Positions 1-7,891 of a DNA stretch of 64,000 nucleotides are shown here, one piece after another. Within the stretch, counting starts at the first letter, position 1. The number at the start of each line of letters is the position of its first letter. Origin of the DNA: Halovenus rubra (GTDB lineage Archaea; Halobacteriota; Halobacteria; Halobacteriales; Haloarculaceae). Made by a program: the position numbers and the translations under genes. The notes beneath the pieces were generated by a model, which was not told the origin of the DNA, did no database searches, and worked only from the letters and a program-made list of their open reading frames with translations. The stretch spans positions 248,001-312,000 of the forward strand of contig NZ_JAODIY010000013.1 of NCBI RefSeq assembly GCF_026586665.1. Reading direction: 5' to 3'.

Positions 1-183
1 TCTCCTGAATGTAGTGAACCACGGGACGGAACCACCGCGCGTCAAAATCGCTCGGTTTCCGAACGAAAGCACCAACATTGCAGGAGCGACGCCATAAAAT
101 AGGATTAGAGGCCCTCTAAGTGAGTGTTTGGAGCGTAAAATGTAGCATGGGCGCTGCAGGCTTGCGTTCGAGCGTCGAACGAA
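1..183. repeat. Direct repeat R1 with tRNA-Arg 3' end fragment
   Basis: Copy 1 of a long imperfect direct repeat. Bases 1-160 match 21254-21414 and 31308-31468, including the central stretch from about 40 to 140. The repeat ends at 149-160 with GGGCGCTGCAGG, identical to the 3' terminal 12 bp of the tRNA-Arg gene at 31457. The following 23 bp (161-183, near-palindromic around TTCGAGCGTCGAA) are shared only with the middle copy. The left end runs out of the window. It looks like an attachment-site scar left by integration at a tRNA 3' end. Confidence 0.8.
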
Positions 184-278
184 TCGACCTTTTGGCCGTG
201 AGGCGGCCGAATTCGGGCGCCAGAGTGCGCGATTCGAACCCGAAAATATGTCGTCTATACCGAGGCTGAAATCACTGA

Positions 279-635
279 TCAGAACGTGATAATCTCGTAG
301 TCGTCGTCCACGGGAGACCGAATACTTGGATGTCCGTCGTGGTCGTCAAGTGTCACGACCCCAGCGTCGTCGATAGCCTCGTCGACGCCGAAGGCTCCCG
401 CACAGAAGTCACAGGCAGATGCCTCGTCTCGGACAGATTGATAGAGGTCGTGGTAATCGTGGAATTCGTCTTCGAGTTCTGGAATCCACTGCGTCCCAGC
501 GCCATCGAAGATGAGTTCGACTTCGTCGCCCGCTGTTTTGGCGAACTCCCGTGCTGTTTCGAGGCCGTTGACCAGGCGGCCACTGTCTGCGTGCGATTCC
601 GTTCCTGCGAGGATGACGACTGCTGCTTTTGCCAT
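279..635 (-). CDS. DsrE-like small sulfur-transfer family protein
   Basis: A 118-residue soluble protein with the DsrE/DsrF-like layout: an N-terminal beta strand (AKAAVVILAG), an alternating alpha/beta body, and a Cys-containing segment ASACDFCAGAFG at about residues 73-84. DsrE-family proteins carry sulfur or sense sulfane sulfur through such a cysteine; that role here is family knowledge, not shown. The start ATG at 635 is preceded by an A/T-rich TATA-like run at 661-667 and a TTAC-type site at 684-698. A second, broken copy lies at 19677-20029, so this appears to be the functional one of a duplicated pair. Confidence 0.75.
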   Translation of the reverse strand: MAKAAVVILAGTESHADSGRLVNGLETAREFAKTAGDEVELIFDGAGTQWIPELEDEFHDYHDLYQSVRDEASACDFCAGAFGVDEAIDDAGVVTLDDHDGHPSIRSPVDDDYEIITF

Positions 636-683
636 TGCACCTATACGAAGTACCTCGATGGAAAAAACTCCGAGCGAACTCTG

Positions 684-710
684 GCGTAAGGGAGTAAAAC
701 CAGTGTTACT
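684..710 (-). promoter_or_regulatory. Candidate operator upstream of the dsrE-like gene
   Basis: On the minus strand, 698-684 reads TTTACTCCCTTACGC, two TTAC blocks 8 bp apart. It overlaps an imperfect 20-bp dyad (691-710, GAGTAA at one end and TTACTC at the other). It lies about 17 bp upstream of the TATA-like run at 661-667 and matches sites at 6558, 6601 and 9423. This is by-eye motif detection. Confidence 0.35.
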
Positions 711-718
711 CCAACAAA

Positions 719-2158
719 TCAGTGCTGGTGATGGTGGTGGTCCGACCCACCACGCGTAAACTTCCCGCCAAACGTTCTGTCGACGACTTCCGGCAGTGCC
801 GGGTGGATGTGGACCGCCTCGCGAATGTCACTGACGGTTCCCGAACCCGACTTCATCGCGACGACGACTTCCTGAATCAGCGTCGACGCGTCAGGACCGA
901 CGATGTGACAGCCCAGAATCTCGCCTTCGAGGTCCATGAGTGCTTTCACGAAGCCGTCAGTCTTCATCGCGTCACCGCGGGCGGTGTCGGCGTAGTCGTA
1001 CGTGTTCGTCGCGTACTCGCGGCCAGCCTCCTGAAGTTCTGCCTCTGTCGCTCCGACACCCGCAACCTCCGGCGAGGCGAACACCGCGTACGGCATCGCC
1101 GTGTAGTCGACTGCGTTCAGGCTATCGCTGAAAATGTTCATCGCGGCCGTACGCGCTTCGTGGTTGGCGTTGTGCTTCAACAGGTACTCACCGACGATGT
1201 CACCGAGCGCCCAGATGCCGTCGGCGTCCGTTCGGAGGTACTCGTCTGTTTCGACGAAGCCCGCGGGGCCGGTCTCGACGTTGGTCGCGTCGAGGTTCAG
1301 CGTGTCGGCGTTCGAGCGGCGTCCGGCGGCAACGAGCAGTTCGTCGCCAGTCACCGTGATTGGGTCCTCGTCTTCGACGATACCAGCATCCTCACCGTAC
1401 TCGTAGGGGTACGCTTCGACGGAGACTGTCCCTTCGTCTTCAGAGACTGCCGTGACCGAATGGCCAGTGTGGACAGTAAAGCGGTCAGCGTATGTCTCTG
1501 TGAAAGACTCAGCAACCTCATCATCGGTCGTCGGTAGCAAGTTTGGCCGTCGTCCGACAATCGTCACGTCGCTCCCGAAGGTCCCGAAGAAATGGCCCAT
1601 TTCGGCGGCGATGTAGCCGCCACCGACGACAATCAGGTGGTCAGGTGGCGTCTCCAACTGGAGTGCGTCGGTGCTGGTCAGGTAATCGACCGATTCGATA
1701 CCGTCGATGGGTGGGATTGTAGGGCGCGACCCCGCCGCAAGGAGAATTGTTTCGGCGCGCAGTCGCGTTCCGTCGCCCTCGCCGCTGGAGATTTCGAGCG
1801 TCTTGTCGTCGACGAACCTGGCCTCGCCATCGAAGAGCGCGTGGTCCGATGAGGATTCGAGTCCCCGCCGAATCGAGTCGGCGTCTGCCGAGACTTCCTC
1901 GTTGACCTCGCTGACGATGTCGGCGAAACCGACGCCGTCGACGGTCACGTCAATGTTGAACTCGCTGGCACGCTCAACCGTTTCGAGGATGTCAGCGTGG
2001 TACAACAGGAGTTTCGACGGGATACAGCCCCGGTTCAGACAGGTGCCGCCAAGGGGTCCTTTTTCGATGATTGCGACGGATTGTCCCTGATTCGCTGCGA
2101 CGTTGGCAACGTCGAGCCCGGACCCGGACCCGACGACCAGAAAGTCGAATGTTTCCAT
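719..2158 (-). CDS. Pyridine nucleotide-disulfide oxidoreductase (GCR/mycothione reductase-like)
   Basis: A 479-residue FAD enzyme of the glutathione reductase/dihydrolipoamide dehydrogenase superfamily. It shows an N-terminal FAD motif (VVGSGSG), the redox pair GGTCLNRGC (Cys40, Cys45), a central NAD(P) motif (VVGGGYIAAEMG), a second FAD motif (ADGIWALGDIVG) and the C-terminal catalytic His in HIHPALPE. The GSGSG start resembles mycothione reductase and haloarchaeal bis-gamma-glutamylcystine reductase (GCR, formerly called mercuric reductase) more than pyruvate-complex Lpd. The inferred role is reduction of a low-molecular-weight disulfide. I chose ATG 2158 over 2182 because the fold begins there. 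The C-terminus ends in a natural HHHHQH tail. Confidence 0.8.
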   Translation of the reverse strand: METFDFLVVGSGSGLDVANVAANQGQSVAIIEKGPLGGTCLNRGCIPSKLLLYHADILETVERASEFNIDVTVDGVGFADIVSEVNEEVSADADSIRRGLESSSDHALFDGEARFVDDKTLEISSGEGDGTRLRAETILLAAGSRPTIPPIDGIESVDYLTSTDALQLETPPDHLIVVGGGYIAAEMGHFFGTFGSDVTIVGRRPNLLPTTDDEVAESFTETYADRFTVHTGHSVTAVSEDEGTVSVEAYPYEYGEDAGIVEDEDPITVTGDELLVAAGRRSNADTLNLDATNVETGPAGFVETDEYLRTDADGIWALGDIVGEYLLKHNANHEARTAAMNIFSDSLNAVDYTAMPYAVFASPEVAGVGATEAELQEAGREYATNTYDYADTARGDAMKTDGFVKALMDLEGEILGCHIVGPDASTLIQEVVVAMKSGSGTVSDIREAVHIHPALPEVVDRTFGGKFTRGGSDHHHHQH

Positions 2159-2206
2159 GTTGTACCACTGCCGAGCCAGCATAAAGAAATCTCAGTAACG
2201 TGTGGG

Positions 2207-2962
2207 TTAGTCCCCGTTGACCAGTTCGTCCAGTTCGTTCGCCTGGCTAATCGCGTCGATGACCTTGCTCGCAAGTCCGTCGATGTCGTCGGCGTAGCTC
2301 TGTGTCGTCTCTGCCATTGCATCGATGCTTTCGGAGGTTTTGACGGCGCTGTCTGCGATTTCGTCTAGATCATCGACAGTCTCGGTAATCGAGTCAGTCG
2401 CACTCGCAGTTTTGTCATCGACAGACTCGATGTGTTCGATGGTATCGGCTGTTTCCTCCCGCACGTCCGAAACAATGGTATCAATGTCCGAGGCGTGGTC
2501 CTGGGCCTGTTCGGCGAGAGATTTCACCTCGTCTGCGACGACGGCGAAGCTCTCTCCCTCCTTGCCGACACGGGCGGCTTCGATAGAGGCGTTGAGTGCA
2601 AGCATATTCGTCTGCTCGGCTATCTCGTCGATGAGCGCGGTTATCTCGTCTATCTCGCGCATCGTTTCCCGAAGTGCTTCGAGTTCCTCACACGCGATGC
2701 TGGCGGCCTCCCGTGCCTCACGAACGTCCTGATGGGCCTCGTGAGCTGATGATTGGGCGGTTTCAGCCAGTTGGGCCGTCTCGGAACTCGATTTGTTCGC
2801 AGTCGCGGCGTTACGGGACAGCGAGTCGATGGCGTCGGATGACTCGCTGAGTTCCGAACCAATGACCGACAATAGCTTCGAGTGCTCGGTGGCCAGCTGT
2901 GCCAGTCGCTGTGTGCTTTCGTCTGTCTGTTCTCCCTCGTCCTCAATTGGTTCGGTACTCAT
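2207..2962 (-). CDS. Soluble methyl-accepting chemotaxis transducer domain protein
   Basis: A 251-residue cytoplasmic transducer with no membrane segment. The long coiled coil carries the conserved MCP hairpin tip at about residues 105-155 ([20 protein letters not shown], then [14 protein letters not shown]), which docks CheA and CheW. It lacks HAMP and any recognisable sensor domain; the first 50 residues are acidic and probably helical. Full-length Htr proteins are 450-800 residues, so this is a minimal soluble transducer that may sense a cytoplasmic cue or work with a partner. It lies between two disulfide reductases, with 48 bp to the reductase start downstream, suggesting a link to redox signalling (inference). 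Confidence 0.85.
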   Translation of the reverse strand: MSTEPIEDEGEQTDESTQRLAQLATEHSKLLSVIGSELSESSDAIDSLSRNAATANKSSSETAQLAETAQSSAHEAHQDVREAREAASIACEELEALRETMREIDEITALIDEIAEQTNMLALNASIEAARVGKEGESFAVVADEVKSLAEQAQDHASDIDTIVSDVREETADTIEHIESVDDKTASATDSITETVDDLDEIADSAVKTSESIDAMAETTQSYADDIDGLASKVIDAISQANELDELVNGD

Positions 2963-3071
2963 ATCGTCTCACCTCTGACTGTCTTATTGCTCGGTTTCGC
3001 ATCGATTGTGACTCCGGGTAACCTTGAACTCAGTCGCCCTTTTTGTTCCCGAGTCCCGCTCTCTAACAGTA

Positions 3072-3185
3072 ATGTCCGACGACGAACACGCCTGCAAATG
3101 TGGTGCAACGTTCGACACGCTCGATGAATTGAAAGATCACGCCGAAGAGAACCATCCCGACCTCTACGAGGAGAAATTCGAGTAG
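3072..3185 (+). CDS. 37-residue C2H2-type zinc-finger microprotein
   Basis: A short ORF with ATG at 3072 and TAG at 3183. The product begins MSDDEHACKCGATF and contains Cys8, Cys10, His23 and His28, spaced C-x-C-x12-H-x4-H, close to a single classical C2H2 finger. Such tiny zinc-finger proteins are frequent in haloarchaea and may bind nucleic acid or protein; no specific function is known to me. It sits alone in the gap between divergent neighbours, on the opposite strand to both flanking genes. Confidence 0.6.
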   Translation: MSDDEHACKCGATFDTLDELKDHAEENHPDLYEEKFE

Positions 3186-3240
3186 CGATCGAAAACGTGC
3201 TCGTTGCTTGCCATCGATAATTCCGGTGTCGGTGCATTTC

Positions 3241-4605
3241 TTAGTCCTCGATATCCTCGAAGGCGTACTGAACGGCTTTGTTCAGCGTCGGATGCGCGTG
3301 GATGATGTTGGTCACATCCCCGACCGTCCCGCCAGCGCTGCGCATCGCAACGACGACCTCGTGGATCATCGTTGACGCCTCGTAGCCGAGCATGTGACAG
3401 CCAAGAATCTCTCCGTCGGGCGCGGCGAGCACCTTCACGAACCCTTCGTCGAGTTTCTTCGCCCGCCCCATCGGCGTGTCCGGAAGTGACTGTCGACCGA
3501 CCACGTACTCGGTGCCGTCCTCGCGGAGTTGTTGTTCGGTCTTTCCGACGCCTGCCATCTGAGGCTCTGTGAAGATGGCGTGGGGCATCGCGTCGAAATC
3601 GGCTGTTCGGTTCCCACCGTTGACTACGTTCTCGATGGTGACCTGTGTCTCGTAATCGCCGCTGTGTTTGAACATCGCGTTGTCGGCGATGTCACCCTGC
3701 GCCCAGACGTTCTCCGCCGAGGTCTCGAGTCGGTCATCGGTGACGATGAAACCGTTATCGTCGGTTTCGATACCAGCCGCGGCCACGTCGAGCGTGTCGG
3801 TGTTCGGTCTGCGACCCAGCGCCACTAGTAGTTCGTCGCCGGTGAGAGTCGTCATCTCGCCAGCTTCGGTTTCGGTGCGAACAGCCACACCATCGCCGTC
3901 GGAATCCACGGCCGTTGCACGGTGGCCCGTGTACACGTCATGGCGCTTGCTGGCAACCTCGGTGAACGTCTCCGAAATAGCCTCGTCCTCGCGGGGCACG
4001 AGTGTGTCCATCATCTCGACGATGGTCACGTCGGTTCCGAGCGACTCGAAAAAGTAGCCCAGTTCGACCGCGATGTAGCCTCCACCCATGATGACCAAAC
4101 TCTCTGGTTGGTCACGCAGATACAACGCCTCCGCGCTTGTGAGAAAGTCCACATCGTCCAGTCCGTCGATAGGTGGCACAAGTGGACGCGACCCGGCAGC
4201 AACCACCACCTTGTCGCCGCTGACCCGCTCGCCGTCGACTTCGATGGTCCGTTCGTCGACGAACACAGCCGTATCGCGGTACATTGTGAGGTTCTCTTTC
4301 TCCTGATAGCTATCGTTCATGCCGTCGGCCAGCGCTGAGAGTGTCTCGTCCATGTCGTCGATAATATCTGCGTACTCGATTCCGTCGAGGCTGGCGTCAA
4401 GGTGGAATTTCTCAGCTTCACGGACGTGGTTTGCAGCGGTTGCAGCCTGAATTAACATCTTCGAGGGGTTACAGCCACGATTGAGGCAGGTTCCCCCGAG
4501 CGGGCCTTTCTCGACGAGCGCGGTGTCGAGACCAGCGTCAGCCGCAGCGGCGGCGACGTTGTTCCCCGTGCCACCACCGACGACGAGTACGTCGTGATGG
4601 GACAT
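3241..4605 (-). CDS. Pyridine nucleotide-disulfide oxidoreductase, second copy
   Basis: A 454-residue paralogue of the enzyme at 719-2158 with the same architecture: FAD motif VVGGGTG, redox pair GGTCLNRGC (Cys40, Cys45), NAD(P) motif IMGGGYIAVELG and C-terminal HAHPTLNKAV containing the catalytic His. It is often annotated as dihydrolipoyl dehydrogenase or mercuric reductase. No HMA-type metal-binding domain or C-terminal vicinal cysteines are present, so mercuric reduction is unlikely. There is no 2-oxoacid dehydrogenase E1 or E2 nearby, which argues against a core Lpd role. Its ATG abuts the stop of the HxlR regulator upstream with no gap, so the two are very likely cotranscribed. Confidence 0.8.
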   Translation of the reverse strand: MSHHDVLVVGGGTGNNVAAAAADAGLDTALVEKGPLGGTCLNRGCNPSKMLIQAATAANHVREAEKFHLDASLDGIEYADIIDDMDETLSALADGMNDSYQEKENLTMYRDTAVFVDERTIEVDGERVSGDKVVVAAGSRPLVPPIDGLDDVDFLTSAEALYLRDQPESLVIMGGGYIAVELGYFFESLGTDVTIVEMMDTLVPREDEAISETFTEVASKRHDVYTGHRATAVDSDGDGVAVRTETEAGEMTTLTGDELLVALGRRPNTDTLDVAAAGIETDDNGFIVTDDRLETSAENVWAQGDIADNAMFKHSGDYETQVTIENVVNGGNRTADFDAMPHAIFTEPQMAGVGKTEQQLREDGTEYVVGRQSLPDTPMGRAKKLDEGFVKVLAAPDGEILGCHMLGYEASTMIHEVVVAMRSAGGTVGDVTNIIHAHPTLNKAVQYAFEDIED

Positions 4606-5025
4606 CTACCACTCCCTCCCCTGCTGGGCGACATCGGCTGAGCCGTCCACATCGCCGGTTGCTTCTTCAACAGCATGTTCGCTTCCCCACTGGACCATTT
4701 CTGTCACCAGTGGCTCCAGTGAGCGGCCTCGTGCCGTCAGTGAGTACTCGACGCGTACGGGTTGGTCGTTGAGAAGTTTCCGCGAGACCAGCCCTTCGGC
4801 CTGTAATTCGTCCAGGCTTTCCGAGAGCATCTTCGACGAGATGCCGTCGACGCGTTCTTTGAGTGCGCTGAATCCGAGCGGACCATCATCGAGGAGGCGA
4901 TAGACCAGAATTGGATGCCACTTCCGGCCGACGATGTCTTGCATCGCACGAAGCGACTGCTGTGCGTCTACGAAACGCGGGAGGTCCACGCTTTGTGCGG
5001 TTCGTGAGGGTAATTCCGAACTCAT
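4606..5025 (-). CDS. HxlR-family winged-helix transcriptional regulator
   Basis: A 139-residue MarR-like winged helix of the HxlR/YodB class, spanning about residues 25-115: IVGRKWHPILVYRLLDDGP, then the recognition region around GISSKMLSESLDELQAEGLV. HxlR proteins often act as local repressors that sense thiol-reactive or oxidant signals through cysteines. Here the start at 5025 excludes the only cysteines (they fall in an upstream extension to 5046), so Cys sensing is doubtful. It directly precedes the disulfide reductase at 3241-4605 with zero spacing, implying autoregulation of a two-gene operon. Confidence 0.85.
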   Translation of the reverse strand: MSSELPSRTAQSVDLPRFVDAQQSLRAMQDIVGRKWHPILVYRLLDDGPLGFSALKERVDGISSKMLSESLDELQAEGLVSRKLLNDQPVRVEYSLTARGRSLEPLVTEMVQWGSEHAVEEATGDVDGSADVAQQGREW

Positions 5026-5109
5026 ACTACAACAGAGAACAGACACCTCTCTTAATCCGACTCTAACGGGTAGTAACCGTACAGGTCACCACAAAATCTA
5101 AATAGTAGT

Positions 5110-5754
5110 CTATTTGGTATCGGGCTCCGCTCGGTGGTCAGCAAACTCTTCCCAGAATACTTCGTCGAGTCGGCCGTCGCCGCCTTCTTTGAGGTAATCC
5201 TCCTTTGTGAGGTTTGCCTGTTCGATGAGTGAGGCGGCTTCACCCGCCCAGACGTAGAATCCGATGAGTGTTTCACGGCGCATCTGGTCCAGATCAACTG
5301 GCTGATACACGTTGACGAAGCCGCCGTCCTCGCGGTTGAGCTGTGAGCGGGTCAGGAGGCCGATCTCATCGAGTTTCTTCAGGTACCTTCGGACGGTACT
5401 TTCTTCGTAGTCGAGTCGCTCGGCGATTTCGTTAGCAGAGAGGGGGCCCTCACCGATGACACAGAGACAGATGTCGAGGCCCGATTTGGGCAGGCCGAAG
5501 GCATCGAGTAACACCTGTCGCAAGTCTGGAGGATTCACGTCCATCGCATACTCTGAGACCCGTTCCATCGGCTCGCCGTGGCAGGTCATGCCGTCCCCAC
5601 AGTCCTGCATCGAGAGGACGATATTCTGACAGTCCGTACACCGGTAGATGCTGTACGGTCGTTCTGTCAGATTCGGATTCGACTGACTCTGATGGTTGAC
5701 GAACTGCTCCCCACCGTGGTCGTGTGCGCCGGGAGTGTTGTTATCCTCAGTCAT
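5110..5754 (-). CDS. Winged-helix regulator with desulforedoxin-like zinc domain
   Basis: A 214-residue protein. Residues about 35-70 form a desulforedoxin-like knuckle (YRCTDCQNIVLSM, then MTCHGEPME) with C-x2-C and a later C-H in place of the usual C-C. This fold binds iron or zinc in desulfoferrodoxins. Residues about 85-155 form a winged helix of TrmB/IclR type (ANEIAERLDYEESTVRRYLK). The C-terminal 60 residues are helical and acidic. The order suggests a metal- or redox-gated DNA-binding regulator (inference). It is the last gene of a probable three-gene minus-strand unit with 5810-6070 and 6079-6510. Confidence 0.7.
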   Translation of the reverse strand: MTEDNNTPGAHDHGGEQFVNHQSQSNPNLTERPYSIYRCTDCQNIVLSMQDCGDGMTCHGEPMERVSEYAMDVNPPDLRQVLLDAFGLPKSGLDICLCVIGEGPLSANEIAERLDYEESTVRRYLKKLDEIGLLTRSQLNREDGGFVNVYQPVDLDQMRRETLIGFYVWAGEAASLIEQANLTKEDYLKEGGDGRLDEVFWEEFADHRAEPDTK

Positions 5755-5809
5755 GAACAGTGTATGGCACGAATCTGCCGTCTACCGGTGATTTCATCCC
5801 CACGTGTAA

Positions 5810-6070
5810 TCAAAGTTTGTCTGCCTCGGGACAGGGGTCGACGATTGCGCCGTCACAGTCCAGCGCGAGCAGTTCTCTGGCGGTCACTGTCGGACGGTAT
5901 CCGTCGTTCTCAGGGACGACGAGGTGGCAATCGGTGAATGCTGTGAGACACTCGGCCACAAGAGACTCATCGAGACCAAGACTACGGGCTGCCTCGGCCG
6001 GCGTCACTAGTCGCTCCTCTCGGTCGTACTGTGCGACCACGTACTCGAGGAGTTTTTGTCTGTGTCCCAT
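5810..6070 (-). CDS. Small winged-helix protein
   Basis: An 86-residue protein whose middle (RLVTPAEAARSLGLDESLVA) reads as a helix-turn-helix and whose C-terminal half is an acidic beta-rich wing. The first residues, MGHRQKLLEYVVAQYDREER, are helical. Two cysteines occur (in ECLTAF and DPCPEADK). It could be a small DNA-binding regulator. It starts 8 bp after the stop of the upstream membrane protein and is followed after 55 bp by the zinc winged-helix regulator, so the three are probably one transcript. Confidence 0.6.
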   Translation of the reverse strand: MGHRQKLLEYVVAQYDREERLVTPAEAARSLGLDESLVAECLTAFTDCHLVVPENDGYRPTVTARELLALDCDGAIVDPCPEADKL

Positions 6071-6078
6071 CGTTGGAT

Positions 6079-6510
6079 CTACACGATACCAGCACCGATC
6101 ACACCACCCAGGACAGCACCATAAACTAGGTGAAACAACAGGAACTGTGCTACCTGTGGCGGTTCAGGATCCATCGCCAACACGATTTTCATCCAGAATA
6201 CGGCCGCGAAGGCGAACAGGACGAACCCATACGCAAGACCAACGCCGACTGCAGTCACGAGCGTCACCGTCTCGAATCCAACCAACGGAAGCACCACTGC
6301 CAGTGCAACGCCGGCACCCAGTCCGTACAGGAAGTGAAGGACCATCCCCTGCATCATGTAATCAGTCGGCGCACCATCTCCGACGTACTTCGACCAGAAC
6401 GCTGCCGTCGGTGGCGGCGAGTCGTCTCCGAGTGCCATCATCAGCATCGTCATCACGAGTGTTGCGAGCAATCCGCCCGCAACACCGCCGAGTACTGTTA
6501 TTTCTACCAT
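6079..6510 (-). CDS. Four-helix integral membrane protein
   Basis: A 143-residue hydrophobic protein with four predicted membrane helices: GGVAGGLLATLVMTMLMMAL, MVLHFLYGLGAGVALAVVLP, a third around VTAVGVGLAYGFVLFAFAAV, and a C-terminal one around LFHLVYGAVLGGVIGAGIV. I do not recognise the family; function is unknown. ATG 6510 was preferred over 6537 because the helical core begins just after it. It is divergent from the peroxiredoxin at 6663 and shares the intervening control region, which carries two inverted TTAC-type sites. Confidence 0.65.
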   Translation of the reverse strand: MVEITVLGGVAGGLLATLVMTMLMMALGDDSPPPTAAFWSKYVGDGAPTDYMMQGMVLHFLYGLGAGVALAVVLPLVGFETVTLVTAVGVGLAYGFVLFAFAAVFWMKIVLAMDPEPPQVAQFLLFHLVYGAVLGGVIGAGIV

Positions 6511-6541
6511 AGCAACACCTTGGTCAGTCTCGCACATAACT

Positions 6542-6641
6542 GGATATTGAGGTGAGCGTTACCAGCTTACGCCATCGAAACCCGGCAGTGGGTGAGACAA
6601 GCGTAACCCGGTAACGTTCGCGTTCGTGGTAAATTATACGT
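6542..6641. promoter_or_regulatory. Divergent promoter with two inverted TTAC-type sites
   Basis: Between divergent genes there are two copies of the same 15-mer pattern: GTTACCAGCTTACGC at 6558-6572 (plus) and GTTACCGGGTTACGC on the minus strand of 6601-6615. They are 43 bp apart and oppositely oriented. TATA-like boxes follow on each outer side: about 6542-6548 for the leftward gene and ATTATACGT at about 6633-6641 for the peroxiredoxin. Each site is thus about 10-18 bp upstream of its TATA box, a place where archaeal regulators act on TBP/TFB recruitment. Confidence 0.45.
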
Positions 6642-6662
6642 ATCTCTCAGAAATGTTCAACA

Positions 6663-7154
6663 ATGCTCTCGACAGGAAGCGCTGCGCCGAATTTCACACT
6701 GCCTGGAACCAGCCCTGACAGCGACCAGCCAACCGAGTACACACTCTCCGCAGCACTTGAGACTGGTCCGGTCGTCCTGAATTTCTACCTGTTCGACTTC
6801 CACCCGGCCTGTACCGAACACATGTGTGATCTCCACGAGCTTGCTTGGTTCGATCTCAATGACGATGTGACGGTCTTCGGTATCTCTACGGACCGCACGT
6901 TCAGCCACCAGGCGTTCGCCGAGTCCGAAGAGCTCGATATTCGACTCCTCTCGGATAGCGACGGCACGGTGGCCGAGGCGTACGACGCACTCTACGATGA
7001 GTTCAAAGGACACAAGCGAATCGCAAAACGGTCTGTCTACGTCGTCGACACCGCCGGGAATATCGCGTACGCCTGGCAGACCGAGAGTCCACAGGAACAG
7101 CCTGATTGGAGCGAGGTGAGAGACGCGCTGGACAGTCTCGTCGGAACAGCCTGA
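6663..7154 (+). CDS. Peroxiredoxin (AhpC/TSA-Bcp type)
   Basis: A 163-residue thioredoxin-fold peroxidase. The peroxidatic Cys50 lies in FDFHPACTEHMC, with a second cysteine (Cys55) five residues later, the arrangement of 2-Cys Bcp/PrxQ enzymes. It reduces H2O2 or organic peroxides using thioredoxin-like donors (family knowledge). The usual PxxxT/SxxC motif is altered: the Thr/Ser three residues before the Cys is replaced by His, as in its paralogue at 14876. The ATG lies 22-30 bp after the TATA-like box, so the mRNA is probably leaderless. It is divergent from the membrane-protein/regulator unit. Confidence 0.85.
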   Translation: MLSTGSAAPNFTLPGTSPDSDQPTEYTLSAALETGPVVLNFYLFDFHPACTEHMCDLHELAWFDLNDDVTVFGISTDRTFSHQAFAESEELDIRLLSDSDGTVAEAYDALYDEFKGHKRIAKRSVYVVDTAGNIAYAWQTESPQEQPDWSEVRDALDSLVGTA

Positions 7155-7159
7155 TTTGG

Positions 7160-7891
7160 TCAGTCACGTTGAGTCAGTTCCACCCAGTACTCCCCGAACG
7201 GGTTTTCGTAGGGGATGTCGAGTCGGTCGTACACCGTCGCTGGTATCGCGATGTCGGCCAGCCACAGGTCCCAGTCGCCGTCTGCCAGTCCCGTCTTTGG
7301 GAGTGCGAGCGTCAGCACGCGGTCGGATGTGACGGCGACGCCGGGTTCTGCGCCTGTGGTCGCGTTCCGGCCGGTCGGCACATCGAGCGACATGATGAGG
7401 TCAGCCTCGGCCGTTTCGGTCACGAGTTCGGCGGCGAAACCGCCCAGCGCACCACTGAGTCCGTAGCCGACGAGGGCGTCGACGACCAGGCCTGGCTGTG
7501 TGGGGACCGCATCGGGACCGGTGCCCACGGGTACGTCCATCGCCGTCAGTATCTCATATTGTTGTGCTGCGGCTCCCGATAACTTGGCTGGGGTGCGGTC
7601 AAGCACTACTGAGACTGGAACGTCTCGGTTGGCAAGATGCCGGGCACAGGACAGTCCACCGCCACCGTTACCGCCGTCGCCAGCGAGGACAACAACCTGG
7701 TTTCCTTGCTGCATCTCGCGGGCGTGAGCGGCCAGGTTCCGGCCTGCGTTCTCCATCATCTGTCGAAGTGTCAGTCCAACGTCCTCGACAGCAACTCGGT
7801 CGACTGCCCGCATCTCCTCGGCAGTGACGGCGGTCACTTGCTGGCCGCCAGCAGTCTCGAACAGTGTTTCGTTCACACTGATCGTGCCCAC
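7160..7891 (-). CDS. YjeF_N/NAD(P)HX epimerase-like protein, stand-alone
   Basis: A 243-residue Rossmann-like YjeF_N protein: an N-terminal helix region (TAEEMRAVDRVAVEDVGLTL), the nucleotide loop GDGGNGGGGLSCARHLANR at about residues 70-88, and LIMSLDVPTGRNATTG near residue 170. True epimerases have GxGNNGGDG; here the NNGGD is NGGGG, so the conserved Asp is missing. A complete epimerase-dehydratase (nnr) exists at 47047-48486, so this copy probably has another substrate or a binding role. Its first 19 bp overlap the end of the upstream STAS-like gene, indicating cotranscription. Confidence 0.75.
   Translation of the reverse strand: MGTISVNETLFETAGGQQVTAVTAEEMRAVDRVAVEDVGLTLRQMMENAGRNLAAHAREMQQGNQVVVLAGDGGNGGGGLSCARHLANRDVPVSVVLDRTPAKLSGAAAQQYEILTAMDVPVGTGPDAVPTQPGLVVDALVGYGLSGALGGFAAELVTETAEADLIMSLDVPTGRNATTGAEPGVAVTSDRVLTLALPKTGLADGDWDLWLADIAIPATVYDRLDIPYENPFGEYWVELTQRD

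Noticed and set aside
149-160. Additional tRNA genes at the R1 and R2 cores
   Set aside because: Only the last 12 bp of tRNA-Arg are present; no anticodon arm follows.
231-242. tRNA T-arm-like sequence (GATTCGAACCCG), also near 19628
   Set aside because: The loop sequence matches a tRNA T-loop, but the flanking bases do not form a T stem and no cloverleaf follows. It is part of the dsrE duplication only.
722-1537. Plus-strand frame of 271 codons opposite the disulfide reductase
   Set aside because: Arg/Val rich shadow with no motif; the minus-strand reductase has all family motifs.
3241-4605. Mercuric reductase
   Set aside because: No N-terminal HMA domain and no C-terminal vicinal cysteines; the redox pair alone is shared with all members of the superfamily.
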